NCBI RefSeq assembly: GCF_001429765.1
Contig: NZ_LMJB01000008.1
Coordinates: forward strand, 64,835-128,834
Length of the DNA stretch: 64,000 nucleotides
Direction: 5' to 3'
Source: Flavobacterium sp. Root901
Lineage (GTDB): Bacteria > Bacteroidota > Bacteroidia > Flavobacteriales > Flavobacteriaceae
Positions 8,081-16,053 of the stretch are shown here, one piece after another. The notes beneath the pieces are model-generated. The model saw nothing but the letters and a program-made list of their open reading frames with translations. It had not been told where the DNA came from and searched no databases. Position 1 is the first letter of the stretch. Every line of letters starts with the position of its first letter. The position numbers and the translations under genes are program-made.

Positions 8081-9133
8081 ATGAGTAACGTAAAAAAGAT
8101 TAGCGTTAATAAAGTCAGGCGAGGATTAATGCGCCTTTTAACTAAAAATATTGGTAATACAAACGTTAGCAAAAGCGGAACGGTTGACAGAAGCAAAATT
8201 AAAAAAGTACTGATCTGCAGACCCAACGGCAGACTTGGAAACCTGCTTTTAGTTACACCGCTTATTCAGGAAGTTACTCACACATTTCCAGGCTGTAAAG
8301 TCGATTTGTTCGTAAAAGGAACTCTTGCTCCCATTGTTCTGGAAAAATACGATTGTGTCGATAAAATAATAGATCTTCCCAAAAAACCTTTTAAGGAATT
8401 AGTAAAATACTTTAAAGTCTGGACTTTAATTAAAAAACAGAATTACGATCTCGTAATTAATGTTGATCAAAACTCTTCTTCCGGCAGATTAGCTGTTCAA
8501 TTTTCAAATGCTAAATATAAATTCTTTGGAGACCTCCCTGAGAACGTTCAGTTAGATTATACAGATCACGAACATATTGCAAAATATCCGGTTTATAATT
8601 TAAGATATTTTTTAAGTCAGTTTGGAATAGAAGACAAAAAAGAATCAGTTCCTCTTTTGGATTTAAAATTATCTGAGGAAGAAATTTCAAAAGGAAAAGA
8701 ACTGCTAAACACTATTGTTGAACAGCAAAAGAAAACAATTGCAATTTTTACTTTTGCCACAGGAGATAAATGCTATTCCGTTTCATGGTGGGAAGAGTTT
8801 TATGCGGCTTTAAAAAACGAATATCCGGAACATAATATTTTTGAAGTACTGCCTGTTGAAAATGTTTCTCAAATTAATTTTCAGGCGCCTTCTTTTTACA
8901 GCAAAGATATCCGTGAAATTGGTTCTGTATTAGCAAATGTTGATGTGTTTATAGGCGCAGACAGTGGAATTATGCATTTATCAAGTGCTTCAAAAGCTCC
9001 AACTGCAGGTTTATTTTCGGTTTCAAGTCTTAAAAAATACCAGCCATATGGCAACAACAGCGTCGGAATTGATACCAATACATTAAGCATTCCCGATTAT
9101 ATAAATGCTGTCAATAAAATTTTGAACAAATAA
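8081..9133 (+). CDS. Glycosyltransferase family 9 (heptosyltransferase-like)
   Basis: This 350-residue protein has the GT9 GT-B pattern. It begins RPNGRLGNLLLVTPLIQEV with a PGCKVDLFVKG strand; a second Rossmann half contains IAIFTFATGDKCYSVSWW and the acceptor/donor motif DVFIGADSGIMHLSSASKAPTAGLF. GT9 enzymes add heptose or other sugars to lipopolysaccharide at the inner membrane. The start is set at the ATG at 8081. A further upstream TTG frame from 7958 adds a 41-residue Lys-rich segment that looks non-coding. The gene is alone and is followed by a shared terminator. Confidence 0.85.
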   Translation: MSNVKKISVNKVRRGLMRLLTKNIGNTNVSKSGTVDRSKIKKVLICRPNGRLGNLLLVTPLIQEVTHTFPGCKVDLFVKGTLAPIVLEKYDCVDKIIDLPKKPFKELVKYFKVWTLIKKQNYDLVINVDQNSSSGRLAVQFSNAKYKFFGDLPENVQLDYTDHEHIAKYPVYNLRYFLSQFGIEDKKESVPLLDLKLSEEEISKGKELLNTIVEQQKKTIAIFTFATGDKCYSVSWWEEFYAALKNEYPEHNIFEVLPVENVSQINFQAPSFYSKDIREIGSVLANVDVFIGADSGIMHLSSASKAPTAGLFSVSSLKKYQPYGNNSVGIDTNTLSIPDYINAVNKILNK

Positions 9134-9147
9134 TTCGAATCAAGTAT

Positions 9148-9190
9148 AAAAAAAACTGCTCCGTAAAGTAATTTACGGAGCAGTTTTTTT
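9148..9190. terminator. Bidirectional terminator between the GT9 and AsmA genes
   Basis: A long symmetric hairpin (ACTGCTCCGTAAA / TTTACGGAGCAGT) flanked by A and T tracts lies between two convergent genes, so it can end transcription from both sides. Confidence 0.85.
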
Positions 9191-9203
9191 TATTGGTTGA
9201 AAC

Positions 9204-11807
9204 TTATTTTTTCTTTTTGAAAAGCCCGTTAATTAAGTCGGTTGCTTTTTTAGTAGTTTCCTGGGTTTTTTGTTCTTTCTCTGTTTTTGCAGCCTGAGTT
9301 GTATCTTTAGCTTTTGTATTTTTATTGATTAAATCTGTCAAAGCTGCTGCACCTTTTTGAGTCAGTTTCTCTTTTTGCTGATTGGCAACCTGCGATGCTA
9401 AACTCGAAACTGCACTTTTCATATCTGTTGTAACTTTCGGGTTTGAAAAGTTTCCGCCAACAACTGCATTAATCGGAATGTTTTGCAGTTTCGCTGCATC
9501 TGCAGGAGACATTTTTGCAATAAAAGCATTTGCTTCGCTTCCTAAATATTTAGCAGGAACATCAAATTTTAAATTGTAATTCATTGTCTGGTCAAAACCA
9601 TGCGTTCCGCCAACAGTTACTTTAATGTCCTGATATTTAATATCAAAAGGTTTTATATTTACTTTTCCGTCATCAAAACTTAGTGCCATTTTTAAATCGT
9701 TTAAATTCAGTTTGTTTAAATCCAAAAATTTAATATTTGAAGATAACGAATTTAAAACAGTAGAATTTTTAGCATTTACTGTTGTTGAAAGCAATTGTCC
9801 CAGTAAATCTCCGGAAATTGATTTTAAATCCGGCGTTAATTCTTTTTCATCTAAATTTCCGTTTAATTTAATAGTCGAATTTAATTTCCCGTTAATAATT
9901 CCGGCAATTGGCGCGATCTTTTTCATCATGTCCAACTGAGTAAAAGTCTGTGCAATATCAACCTGATTGAAACCTAGATTCATATCAAATGTAGGCACTT
10001 TTGTTTTAGTCGAAACTGCTCCCGTTAAGCCAATTGTTCCTCCAAAAATTGATGTTTTGAAGTTTTCTAAAAGTGCTTTTTCATCTTTAATAATCAGTTT
10101 TCCCGAAACATCTTTTAGTTTTAAATTATCATATAAAACTGTTGTCGCTTTTGCATTTAAGGTACAGTTTAAAAATGCCGGGATTTTCATTGCTTCCGCT
10201 GGTTTGGCAGGTGTTTTTGTTTCTGTTTTTGCCGGTTCTCCGGAAGTCATAAAGTCATCAACAGCCAATTGGTTTGAACTCATGTTGAAGTTTCCTTTAA
10301 GTTCTTGTTTCTTGAACATAAAACCGTAGAAATTTTCCAGAACTCCGTTAATGGCAATATCACTTTTTCCGGTTGTAGCATTGAACTGTTTCAGGTTGAT
10401 CGTGCTTGGATTGAATTCAACCAAAGCCGTGCTGATATTCATAGATTTATTGTTTTCATCAGTATATTTAAATCCTGATAAACTCATAGTACCGGCATTT
10501 TTGATGTTTTGGTATTGGCTTTTCTCAACAGAAGCCATATCAAAATTAGTAGTAACATCAGCTTTTAAAATTCCGGCCAAAGGTTTATCCATTTTAATTG
10601 GATATGCTTTTGAAAGATTCGCTAAATTGATTGTTCCTTTCAGGGCCGCATTTACAAGTGGGTTTACCGTAATGTTTCTCACATTTGCTTTAGCACTGAA
10701 AACATCCTGATCGATTCTGAAAGACAATTTATCAAGATTTACATAAGTGTCGTTTAGAATTCCGGTTTCATTGATGATTTTAGTATCAATTACAATATTT
10801 TGAACTGATTTTGGTAAGTTCGGGTATTGAAATGAAGCATTGTTTGACGCAATGGCAATATTAAATGCCGGAACTGTCGTATCTGTTAGCTTTCCTTTTG
10901 CAAAACCAACAACAGTAAATTCTCCGGTTGTTTTTACGCCATCAAGACTTGAAGCATAAGCAGATGGAATTAATCCTAAGAAATTGGTAAATGACGAAGT
11001 TGGTGTTTTAAATTTCAGGTCATAAATCTGACCTTCTTTAACCATTTGGATAAATCCGTCAAACTCTAAAGGCAGCTGGTTAATTAAAGCTTTGTTTTCT
11101 TTAAAAGTATATTTGCTTTGGTCTAAATCAATTCCTAAAACAGCATCTAAAGTCAATTTTATATTTTTCATATAATTAACTTTATCCATATCTAAAGATA
11201 CTTTAGCGGTAGTTTTGGTGTTTAAATCCAGTTTTGAATTGGTAAAATCTCCGGTTCCTTCGTGATTTAAACTGTCGATTACCATTTTAATTTTAGAACC
11301 CTGATCAATGTATCTAAAAGTGAAATTCTCAATTTTATAGTTTTGGATTTTTAAAGCAAGAGGACTGCTTTTGTCATCTTTTTTATCATCTTCTTTTTTG
11401 TCTTTTAAAGCAATGTCAAAGTTTCCAACGCCATCTTTATTAAAAATAATGTTGATTAATCCATTCTCAGAAGTAATTCCCTGAATGTTCAACGGTTCAT
11501 CTTTTCCTTTAAAAAGTTCTTTAATACTCATTTTAAGGTTTAATTCTCCTAATGAAACCAAAGTGTCTCCTTCAAAAGGTGCTTTGTTTATGATAACTAG
11601 TTTTTCAATTCCAACCGCTGCATTTGGAAAGTTTTTAAACAAGCTTAAATCAGCGTCGGCAAAACTAACTTTGGCATCAACACTTTCGTTGATTGCTTCT
11701 GCAATTTTGGCTTTAATCTGGTCTTTAAAAAAGTACGGAATGGCAAATAATGCGGCGACAAAGACCACTAGCACAATGGCAGTTATTTTTAAAATTTTCT
11801 TTAACAT
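9204..11807 (-). CDS. AsmA-like envelope protein
   Basis: This is an 867-residue AsmA-family protein. It has an N-terminal membrane helix (LKKILKITAIVLVVFVAALF) followed by the AsmA start pattern FKDQIKAKIAEAINESVDAKVSFADADLSLFKNFPNAAV. A long beta-rich repetitive body follows, and the C-terminal tail is Lys/Thr/Gln-rich. AsmA-like proteins bridge the inner and outer membranes and are implicated in lipid transport. The start is the ATG at 11807. The upstream TTG at 11852 is rejected because it lies inside the CAAAAATA (-7, minus strand) element at 11850-11857. The antisense open frames here (65-120 residues) are shadows. Confidence 0.87.
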   Translation of the reverse strand: MLKKILKITAIVLVVFVAALFAIPYFFKDQIKAKIAEAINESVDAKVSFADADLSLFKNFPNAAVGIEKLVIINKAPFEGDTLVSLGELNLKMSIKELFKGKDEPLNIQGITSENGLINIIFNKDGVGNFDIALKDKKEDDKKDDKSSPLALKIQNYKIENFTFRYIDQGSKIKMVIDSLNHEGTGDFTNSKLDLNTKTTAKVSLDMDKVNYMKNIKLTLDAVLGIDLDQSKYTFKENKALINQLPLEFDGFIQMVKEGQIYDLKFKTPTSSFTNFLGLIPSAYASSLDGVKTTGEFTVVGFAKGKLTDTTVPAFNIAIASNNASFQYPNLPKSVQNIVIDTKIINETGILNDTYVNLDKLSFRIDQDVFSAKANVRNITVNPLVNAALKGTINLANLSKAYPIKMDKPLAGILKADVTTNFDMASVEKSQYQNIKNAGTMSLSGFKYTDENNKSMNISTALVEFNPSTINLKQFNATTGKSDIAINGVLENFYGFMFKKQELKGNFNMSSNQLAVDDFMTSGEPAKTETKTPAKPAEAMKIPAFLNCTLNAKATTVLYDNLKLKDVSGKLIIKDEKALLENFKTSIFGGTIGLTGAVSTKTKVPTFDMNLGFNQVDIAQTFTQLDMMKKIAPIAGIINGKLNSTIKLNGNLDEKELTPDLKSISGDLLGQLLSTTVNAKNSTVLNSLSSNIKFLDLNKLNLNDLKMALSFDDGKVNIKPFDIKYQDIKVTVGGTHGFDQTMNYNLKFDVPAKYLGSEANAFIAKMSPADAAKLQNIPINAVVGGNFSNPKVTTDMKSAVSSLASQVANQQKEKLTQKGAAALTDLINKNTKAKDTTQAAKTEKEQKTQETTKKATDLINGLFKKKK

Positions 11808-11849
11808 ATATTTATTGATTTGAGGTTTATTTTTTGAGTTTAACTCTTG

Positions 11850-11857
11850 CAAAAATA
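11850..11857 (-). promoter_or_regulatory. -7 element of the AsmA gene
   Basis: The minus strand reads TATTTTTG (TAnnTTTG), 43 bp before the chosen ATG. No good -33 box is seen. Its position excludes the longer TTG-initiated reading. Confidence 0.45.
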
Positions 11858-11976
11858 GTTTTTTTATTGAAGTACGGCGATAAAATTTTCTTAATTATGT
11901 AGGAAAAATATGCTGATATTTAATAAAAAAATCCGCTTGATATTTTTCAAACGGATTTAGTTTTTTATTGTTGTGA

Positions 11977-12924
11977 TTATTTTTTGATAAAGGAAACAAT
12001 TTTATCTATCATGGTTTCAGACACAGGAAGGTTTTCATTATTATAACTTTCCATATTTGCCTGTTTATCGCCATCAATTATTTTCATAATATGATTCATC
12101 TTATCTACGATGACTAATTCTGAATTTATTTTAGCTTTCGATAAGTTTTCAGCATCCTTAACAGAAACCTGAAAATCATTATTCCCCTGAATAATTAAAA
12201 CAGGAACCGTTAACTTTTTAATTTCTGCCTGCGGATCATATTTAAACCAGGAAATTAAATACGGCTGAATGCTGGCCCTGAAAAGGGAATTTAAAAGCGG
12301 ATCAACTTTATTTACCTTATTTCCGTTTTTCAAACTGTCAATAATTGGAAATGTCATATCTTCTAATTGTTTGTTTCCTTTAGAAGAAATTTGGGATTTT
12401 ATAAGTTTATCTGCAGATTCTCCGGCTCCGGCAATCGAAATAAATTTATTGGCTTTTGCTCCGGCAATCATACCAATCAAAGAGCCTTCGCTGTGGCCAA
12501 TAACGGTTAATTGTGTAAAACGTTTATCTTGTTTCAAAAAGTTAATCCAGCTTTTGACATCTTCAGTGTAATTTTCAAAAACCAAACTAGATTCTGTTAC
12601 TGCAGACGCTTTACTTTCTCCGATACCTCTTTTGTCAAATCTTAAAGATGCGATTCCGTTTTTTGCCAGTGCTTCGGCCAGCATTTTTAAGGAATTGTTT
12701 TTCATCATCGGATTATTTCCGTTTCTGTCCGTTGGCCCTGAGCCTGCAATAATTAATGCAGCCGGGCATTTCTTTACATTATCAGGAATGGTAAGTGTAC
12801 CATAAAGCTGGTCAATATTGATTTTTAAAGTAACATTAGTTTCTTTAAATGTATCTTGTTTTGGATTTTGAGCATTTATGTTTGTCAAAAACAAAACGGT
12901 CAAAATCAGCAATATATTTTTCAT
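11977..12924 (-). CDS. Secreted alpha/beta hydrolase
   Basis: This 315-residue protein has an N-terminal signal peptide (MKNILLILTVLFLTNINAQ), so it is exported. The alpha/beta-hydrolase fold shows as IIAGSGPTDRNGN (oxyanion region), the nucleophile elbow VIGHSEGSLIG (Ser about residue 146), an IIQGNNDFQV acid strand and the NHIM histidine near the C terminus. It resembles the BAAT/prolyl-oligopeptidase-like esterases of Bacteroidota; the substrate is unknown. It starts 12 bp after sppA ends, on the same strand, so the two are probably one operon. Confidence 0.87.
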   Translation of the reverse strand: MKNILLILTVLFLTNINAQNPKQDTFKETNVTLKINIDQLYGTLTIPDNVKKCPAALIIAGSGPTDRNGNNPMMKNNSLKMLAEALAKNGIASLRFDKRGIGESKASAVTESSLVFENYTEDVKSWINFLKQDKRFTQLTVIGHSEGSLIGMIAGAKANKFISIAGAGESADKLIKSQISSKGNKQLEDMTFPIIDSLKNGNKVNKVDPLLNSLFRASIQPYLISWFKYDPQAEIKKLTVPVLIIQGNNDFQVSVKDAENLSKAKINSELVIVDKMNHIMKIIDGDKQANMESYNNENLPVSETMIDKIVSFIKK

Positions 12925-12936
12925 TTTTAAGTGGAA

Positions 12937-14694
12937 TTATTTAATGTCTATTCCGAAAGGCATCATTGCCTGAACACCTTTTTGTCTCTGAAGTCTTTTA
13001 ACCTGCTCAATCAGTAAATAATTTTCTTCACCAATTTCTTCTTTAATAAAAGCTTCCTTAGATTGTGCAAATGGAAGACTGCCCATTAAATCGCCAAATG
13101 TTTTTTCGTATTCAGGGTAATTCTGAGTGGTAAAATCTTTGATTTTTGCGATTTTTGCAGCCTCAGCAATGGCATCATTCAAACCGCCAATTTTATCTAC
13201 CAGTCCAATTTTTACTGCCTCAGATCCAGACCATACTCTTCCTTGTGCAATAGCATCAACCTGATCAAAACTCATTTTGCGCCCTTCGGCAACATGCGTA
13301 ACAAAAGTTTTGTAAATCTGTTCGACGCTTTCAAGTGTAAAAGCTTTGAATTTTTCATCAACTGGAACAAACGGACTGTAATTTGCTGAGTTTTCGTGCG
13401 TTTTTACCTGTTCTGTATTAATTCCTAATTTGTTTGCAAGCGGACTGAAATTAGGCAATACACCAAAAACTCCAATCGAACCTGTAATTGTATTGCTTTC
13501 TGCATAAATTTTATTAGCGTTGCAGGCAATATAATAACCTCCTGATGCGGCATAATTTCCCATTGAAACAATAACCGGTTTTACCTTTTTGGTAATCTCA
13601 ATTTCTCTCCAGATTAAATCAGAAGTCAGGGCGCTTCCTCCCGGACTGTCAATTCTTAAAACGATAGCTTTTACATCTTCATTTTTTCTGGCTTCCTGAA
13701 GAGAACGGCGCATTGAACCTTCACCAATAACATTTACGTCGCCTTCGCCGCTAGCAATTTCGCCTTGAGCGTAAATAATAGCGATTTGATTGTCAGCAAT
13801 ATTGGTTAAAGCAGTTGTTACATGATTTTGAGTGTAGTCTAAAATCGAAATTTTATTATAATCTTCATCATCATTAACTTTCAAAGCTTTTCTAATCGCT
13901 TGGTGATAAACATCTTCATAAGCTACAATGTCAACTAAATGCTGTGCTTTTGCCATTTCCGGAGTTCTGGCCAGTAAACCGTTTGCGATTTGGTTTAATT
14001 TATCAACCGGAATATTTCTGCTTTTTGAAATATCGCTGCAAATTGTTGACCAAATTGAATTTAAAAGTGCTGTAACCTGTTCTCGGTTGGCATCACTCAT
14101 TTTATTTTCTAAGAATGGCTCAACGGCACTTTTGTATTTTCCGTGACGAATCACTTCCATGTGAATTCCTGATTTTTCCTGAAAATCTTTAAAGAACATC
14201 ACTTCAGATGAAAGGCCTTTAAAATCTAAATCTCCTGCCGGATTCAAATAAATTTTATTTGCAACAGAATTTAGATAATATTCTTTTTGTGAATATGTAT
14301 TGGCATAAGCCAAAACAAATTTTCCTGATTTTTTAAAGTTTTCCAGAGCATTTCTTAAATCTTTATATTGCGCAAGCCCTAAAGAAGACTGATCATTTAA
14401 GATAGAAATTCCTTTAATGTTGTCATCTTTTTCTGCTGCTTCAATCGCATTAATAACATCAGTTAATCCAACTCTTTGTTTATCTGAAAAAACGGTTACC
14501 CAGGGATCTTTATATTTTCCTGCGTAATCATTATCAATTTGTTTTAAATCTAATTCTATAACGGAATCATTTTTAACAGAAACTTTGTCGTCTCCTCCAA
14601 AAATGGTTCCAATTAGGATTGCTCCAAAAAAGAAAAGCATGATAAATACAAAAATACCAATAACAGTGGCAATTACATTTCCTAAAAACTTCAT
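12937..14694 (-). CDS. sppA: Signal peptide peptidase SppA, 67K type
   Basis: This 585-residue inner-membrane serine protease degrades cleaved signal peptides and membrane fragments. It has one N-terminal membrane helix (about residues 8-32) and two tandem peptidase-S49 halves. The general-base lysine lies in the N-terminal half (RHGKYKSAVEPF, about residue 186). The nucleophile serine lies in the C-terminal half (GNYAASGGYYIAC, about residue 384), preceded by RIDSPGGSALTSD. Length and both catalytic residues fit an active double-domain SppA. The downstream alpha/beta hydrolase is likely co-transcribed. Confidence 0.95.
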   Translation of the reverse strand: MKFLGNVIATVIGIFVFIMLFFFGAILIGTIFGGDDKVSVKNDSVIELDLKQIDNDYAGKYKDPWVTVFSDKQRVGLTDVINAIEAAEKDDNIKGISILNDQSSLGLAQYKDLRNALENFKKSGKFVLAYANTYSQKEYYLNSVANKIYLNPAGDLDFKGLSSEVMFFKDFQEKSGIHMEVIRHGKYKSAVEPFLENKMSDANREQVTALLNSIWSTICSDISKSRNIPVDKLNQIANGLLARTPEMAKAQHLVDIVAYEDVYHQAIRKALKVNDDEDYNKISILDYTQNHVTTALTNIADNQIAIIYAQGEIASGEGDVNVIGEGSMRRSLQEARKNEDVKAIVLRIDSPGGSALTSDLIWREIEITKKVKPVIVSMGNYAASGGYYIACNANKIYAESNTITGSIGVFGVLPNFSPLANKLGINTEQVKTHENSANYSPFVPVDEKFKAFTLESVEQIYKTFVTHVAEGRKMSFDQVDAIAQGRVWSGSEAVKIGLVDKIGGLNDAIAEAAKIAKIKDFTTQNYPEYEKTFGDLMGSLPFAQSKEAFIKEEIGEENYLLIEQVKRLQRQKGVQAMMPFGIDIK

Positions 14695-14829
14695 AATTAT
14701 ATTTTTTTAATAAGTAGCGTTAATGGGCTATTTGTTACAAATTTCGCACATAAATTTTAATTCATTGAATGTGCCGTTCACAAATATATTGGTTAATTCT
14801 AAAATAGTTTTAGTTAATTTGCATTAATT

Positions 14830-15963
14830 ATGAAATCACAGCATCAAGTCGTTTTATCTATAGGCAGCAACCAGGGAAACAGGTTAGAAAACATTAAAAG
14901 TTGTATCGATCTGATACATCAGGAAGTGGGAACTGTAATCAGGGTTTCTAAGCTTTATGAAACGCCTGCGTGGGGTTTTGAGAGTGATGCATTTTATAAT
15001 TGCGCTTTGCTTTTGCATACTGCTTCATCTGCACAAAAAATATTAAATCAGGTTTTAAAGGTCGAAAAACAATTAGGAAGGATCAGGTCAAATCAGGAAG
15101 GTTACCAATCGCGCATTATTGATGTTGATGTAATTGTTTTTGATGATGAAATTATTGATACCGAAAAACTTCATATTCCGCATCCCTTAATGCAAAATCG
15201 AAATTTTGTTTTACTGCCCTTACAGGATTTAAAATTAGACTGGAAACATCCGGTTTTCCACAAATCTGTTTCGGAACTAATAGCCATTTCGCCAGACGAC
15301 AGCGTTTGTACCGTTGTTCAGGATTTGAAATGTCCTTTGAGTGAAATTCCGTTAGAAAAGTTTAATTACATAGCTTTTGAAGGAAATATTGGTGCCGGAA
15401 AAACAACTTTGGTGAATAAAATTGCGGATGATTTTAATGCAAAAACTGTTTTGGAACGTTTTGCAGACAATCCGTTTCTGCCTAAATTTTATAAGGATCA
15501 AAACCGATATGCATTTCCGCTTGAAATGTCTTTTCTGGCTGATCGTTACCAGCAATTATCAGATGATTTGGCACAATTTGATTTATTTAAAGATTTTATT
15601 GTAGCCGATTATCATATTTTTAAATCGTTGATTTTTGCTAAAATAACTTTGCAGGAAGACGAATATCGTTTGTACCGAAACTTATTCGATATTATTTATA
15701 AAGAAATGCCAAAGCCTGATTTGTATATTTATTTGTATCAGAATACAGATCGTTTGCTTCAAAATATTAAAAAAAGGGGCCGAAATTATGAGCAAAATAT
15801 TGAAGCCGAATATTTGGATAAAATTAATAATGGATATTTGGAATACATTAAATCCCAAGCCGATTTGAATGTTTTGATTATTGATGTTTCTGACCGTGAC
15901 TTTGTAAAAAAGCAGGAAGATTATATTTTTGTATTGAATGAAATCCAGAAGAAATTGAGCTAA
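14830..15963 (+). CDS. folK: FolK (HPPK) fused to a deoxynucleoside kinase
   Basis: This 377-residue protein contains two enzymes. Residues 1 to about 150 are 6-hydroxymethyl-7,8-dihydropterin pyrophosphokinase of folate synthesis (LSIGSNQGNRLENI, ETPAWGFESDAFYNCALLL, RIIDVDVIVFDDE, IPHPLMQNRNFVLLPL). Residues from about 177 to the end are a deoxynucleoside kinase, with P-loop GNIGAGKTT (about 184-192), ERFADNPFLPKFY, ADRYQQLSDD and the Arg-rich lid NIKKRGRNYEQNI. The P-loop domain would phosphorylate a deoxynucleoside, perhaps deoxyadenosine or deoxyguanosine. The fusion is seen in one uninterrupted frame. Confidence 0.92.
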   Translation: MKSQHQVVLSIGSNQGNRLENIKSCIDLIHQEVGTVIRVSKLYETPAWGFESDAFYNCALLLHTASSAQKILNQVLKVEKQLGRIRSNQEGYQSRIIDVDVIVFDDEIIDTEKLHIPHPLMQNRNFVLLPLQDLKLDWKHPVFHKSVSELIAISPDDSVCTVVQDLKCPLSEIPLEKFNYIAFEGNIGAGKTTLVNKIADDFNAKTVLERFADNPFLPKFYKDQNRYAFPLEMSFLADRYQQLSDDLAQFDLFKDFIVADYHIFKSLIFAKITLQEDEYRLYRNLFDIIYKEMPKPDLYIYLYQNTDRLLQNIKKRGRNYEQNIEAEYLDKINNGYLEYIKSQADLNVLIIDVSDRDFVKKQEDYIFVLNEIQKKLS

Positions 15964-16050
15964 TCAGATAATTGGAGAATGTGTCAATTAGATACTTCTT
16001 TGAAATATAGTTTAATTATCTCATTTTCTAATTGACACATTATCTGATTA
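15961..16050. repeat. Long inverted repeat between convergent genes (terminator-like)
   Basis: The left arm (AATCAGATAA, a 7-bp insertion, then ATGTGTCAATTAG) pairs with the right arm CTAATTGACACATTATCTGATT. It starts on the folK stop codon and ends just before the stop of the T9SS gene, so it probably terminates both. Confidence 0.65.
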
Positions 16051-16053
16051 AAT

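Noticed and set aside
9382..11823. Five long plus-strand frames (65-120 residues) antisense to the AsmA gene
   Set aside because: They mirror the AsmA reading frame and lack signal or domain features of their own.
12269..12571. 100-residue plus-strand frame within the hydrolase gene
   Set aside because: It is antisense to the conserved hydrolase frame with no independent support.
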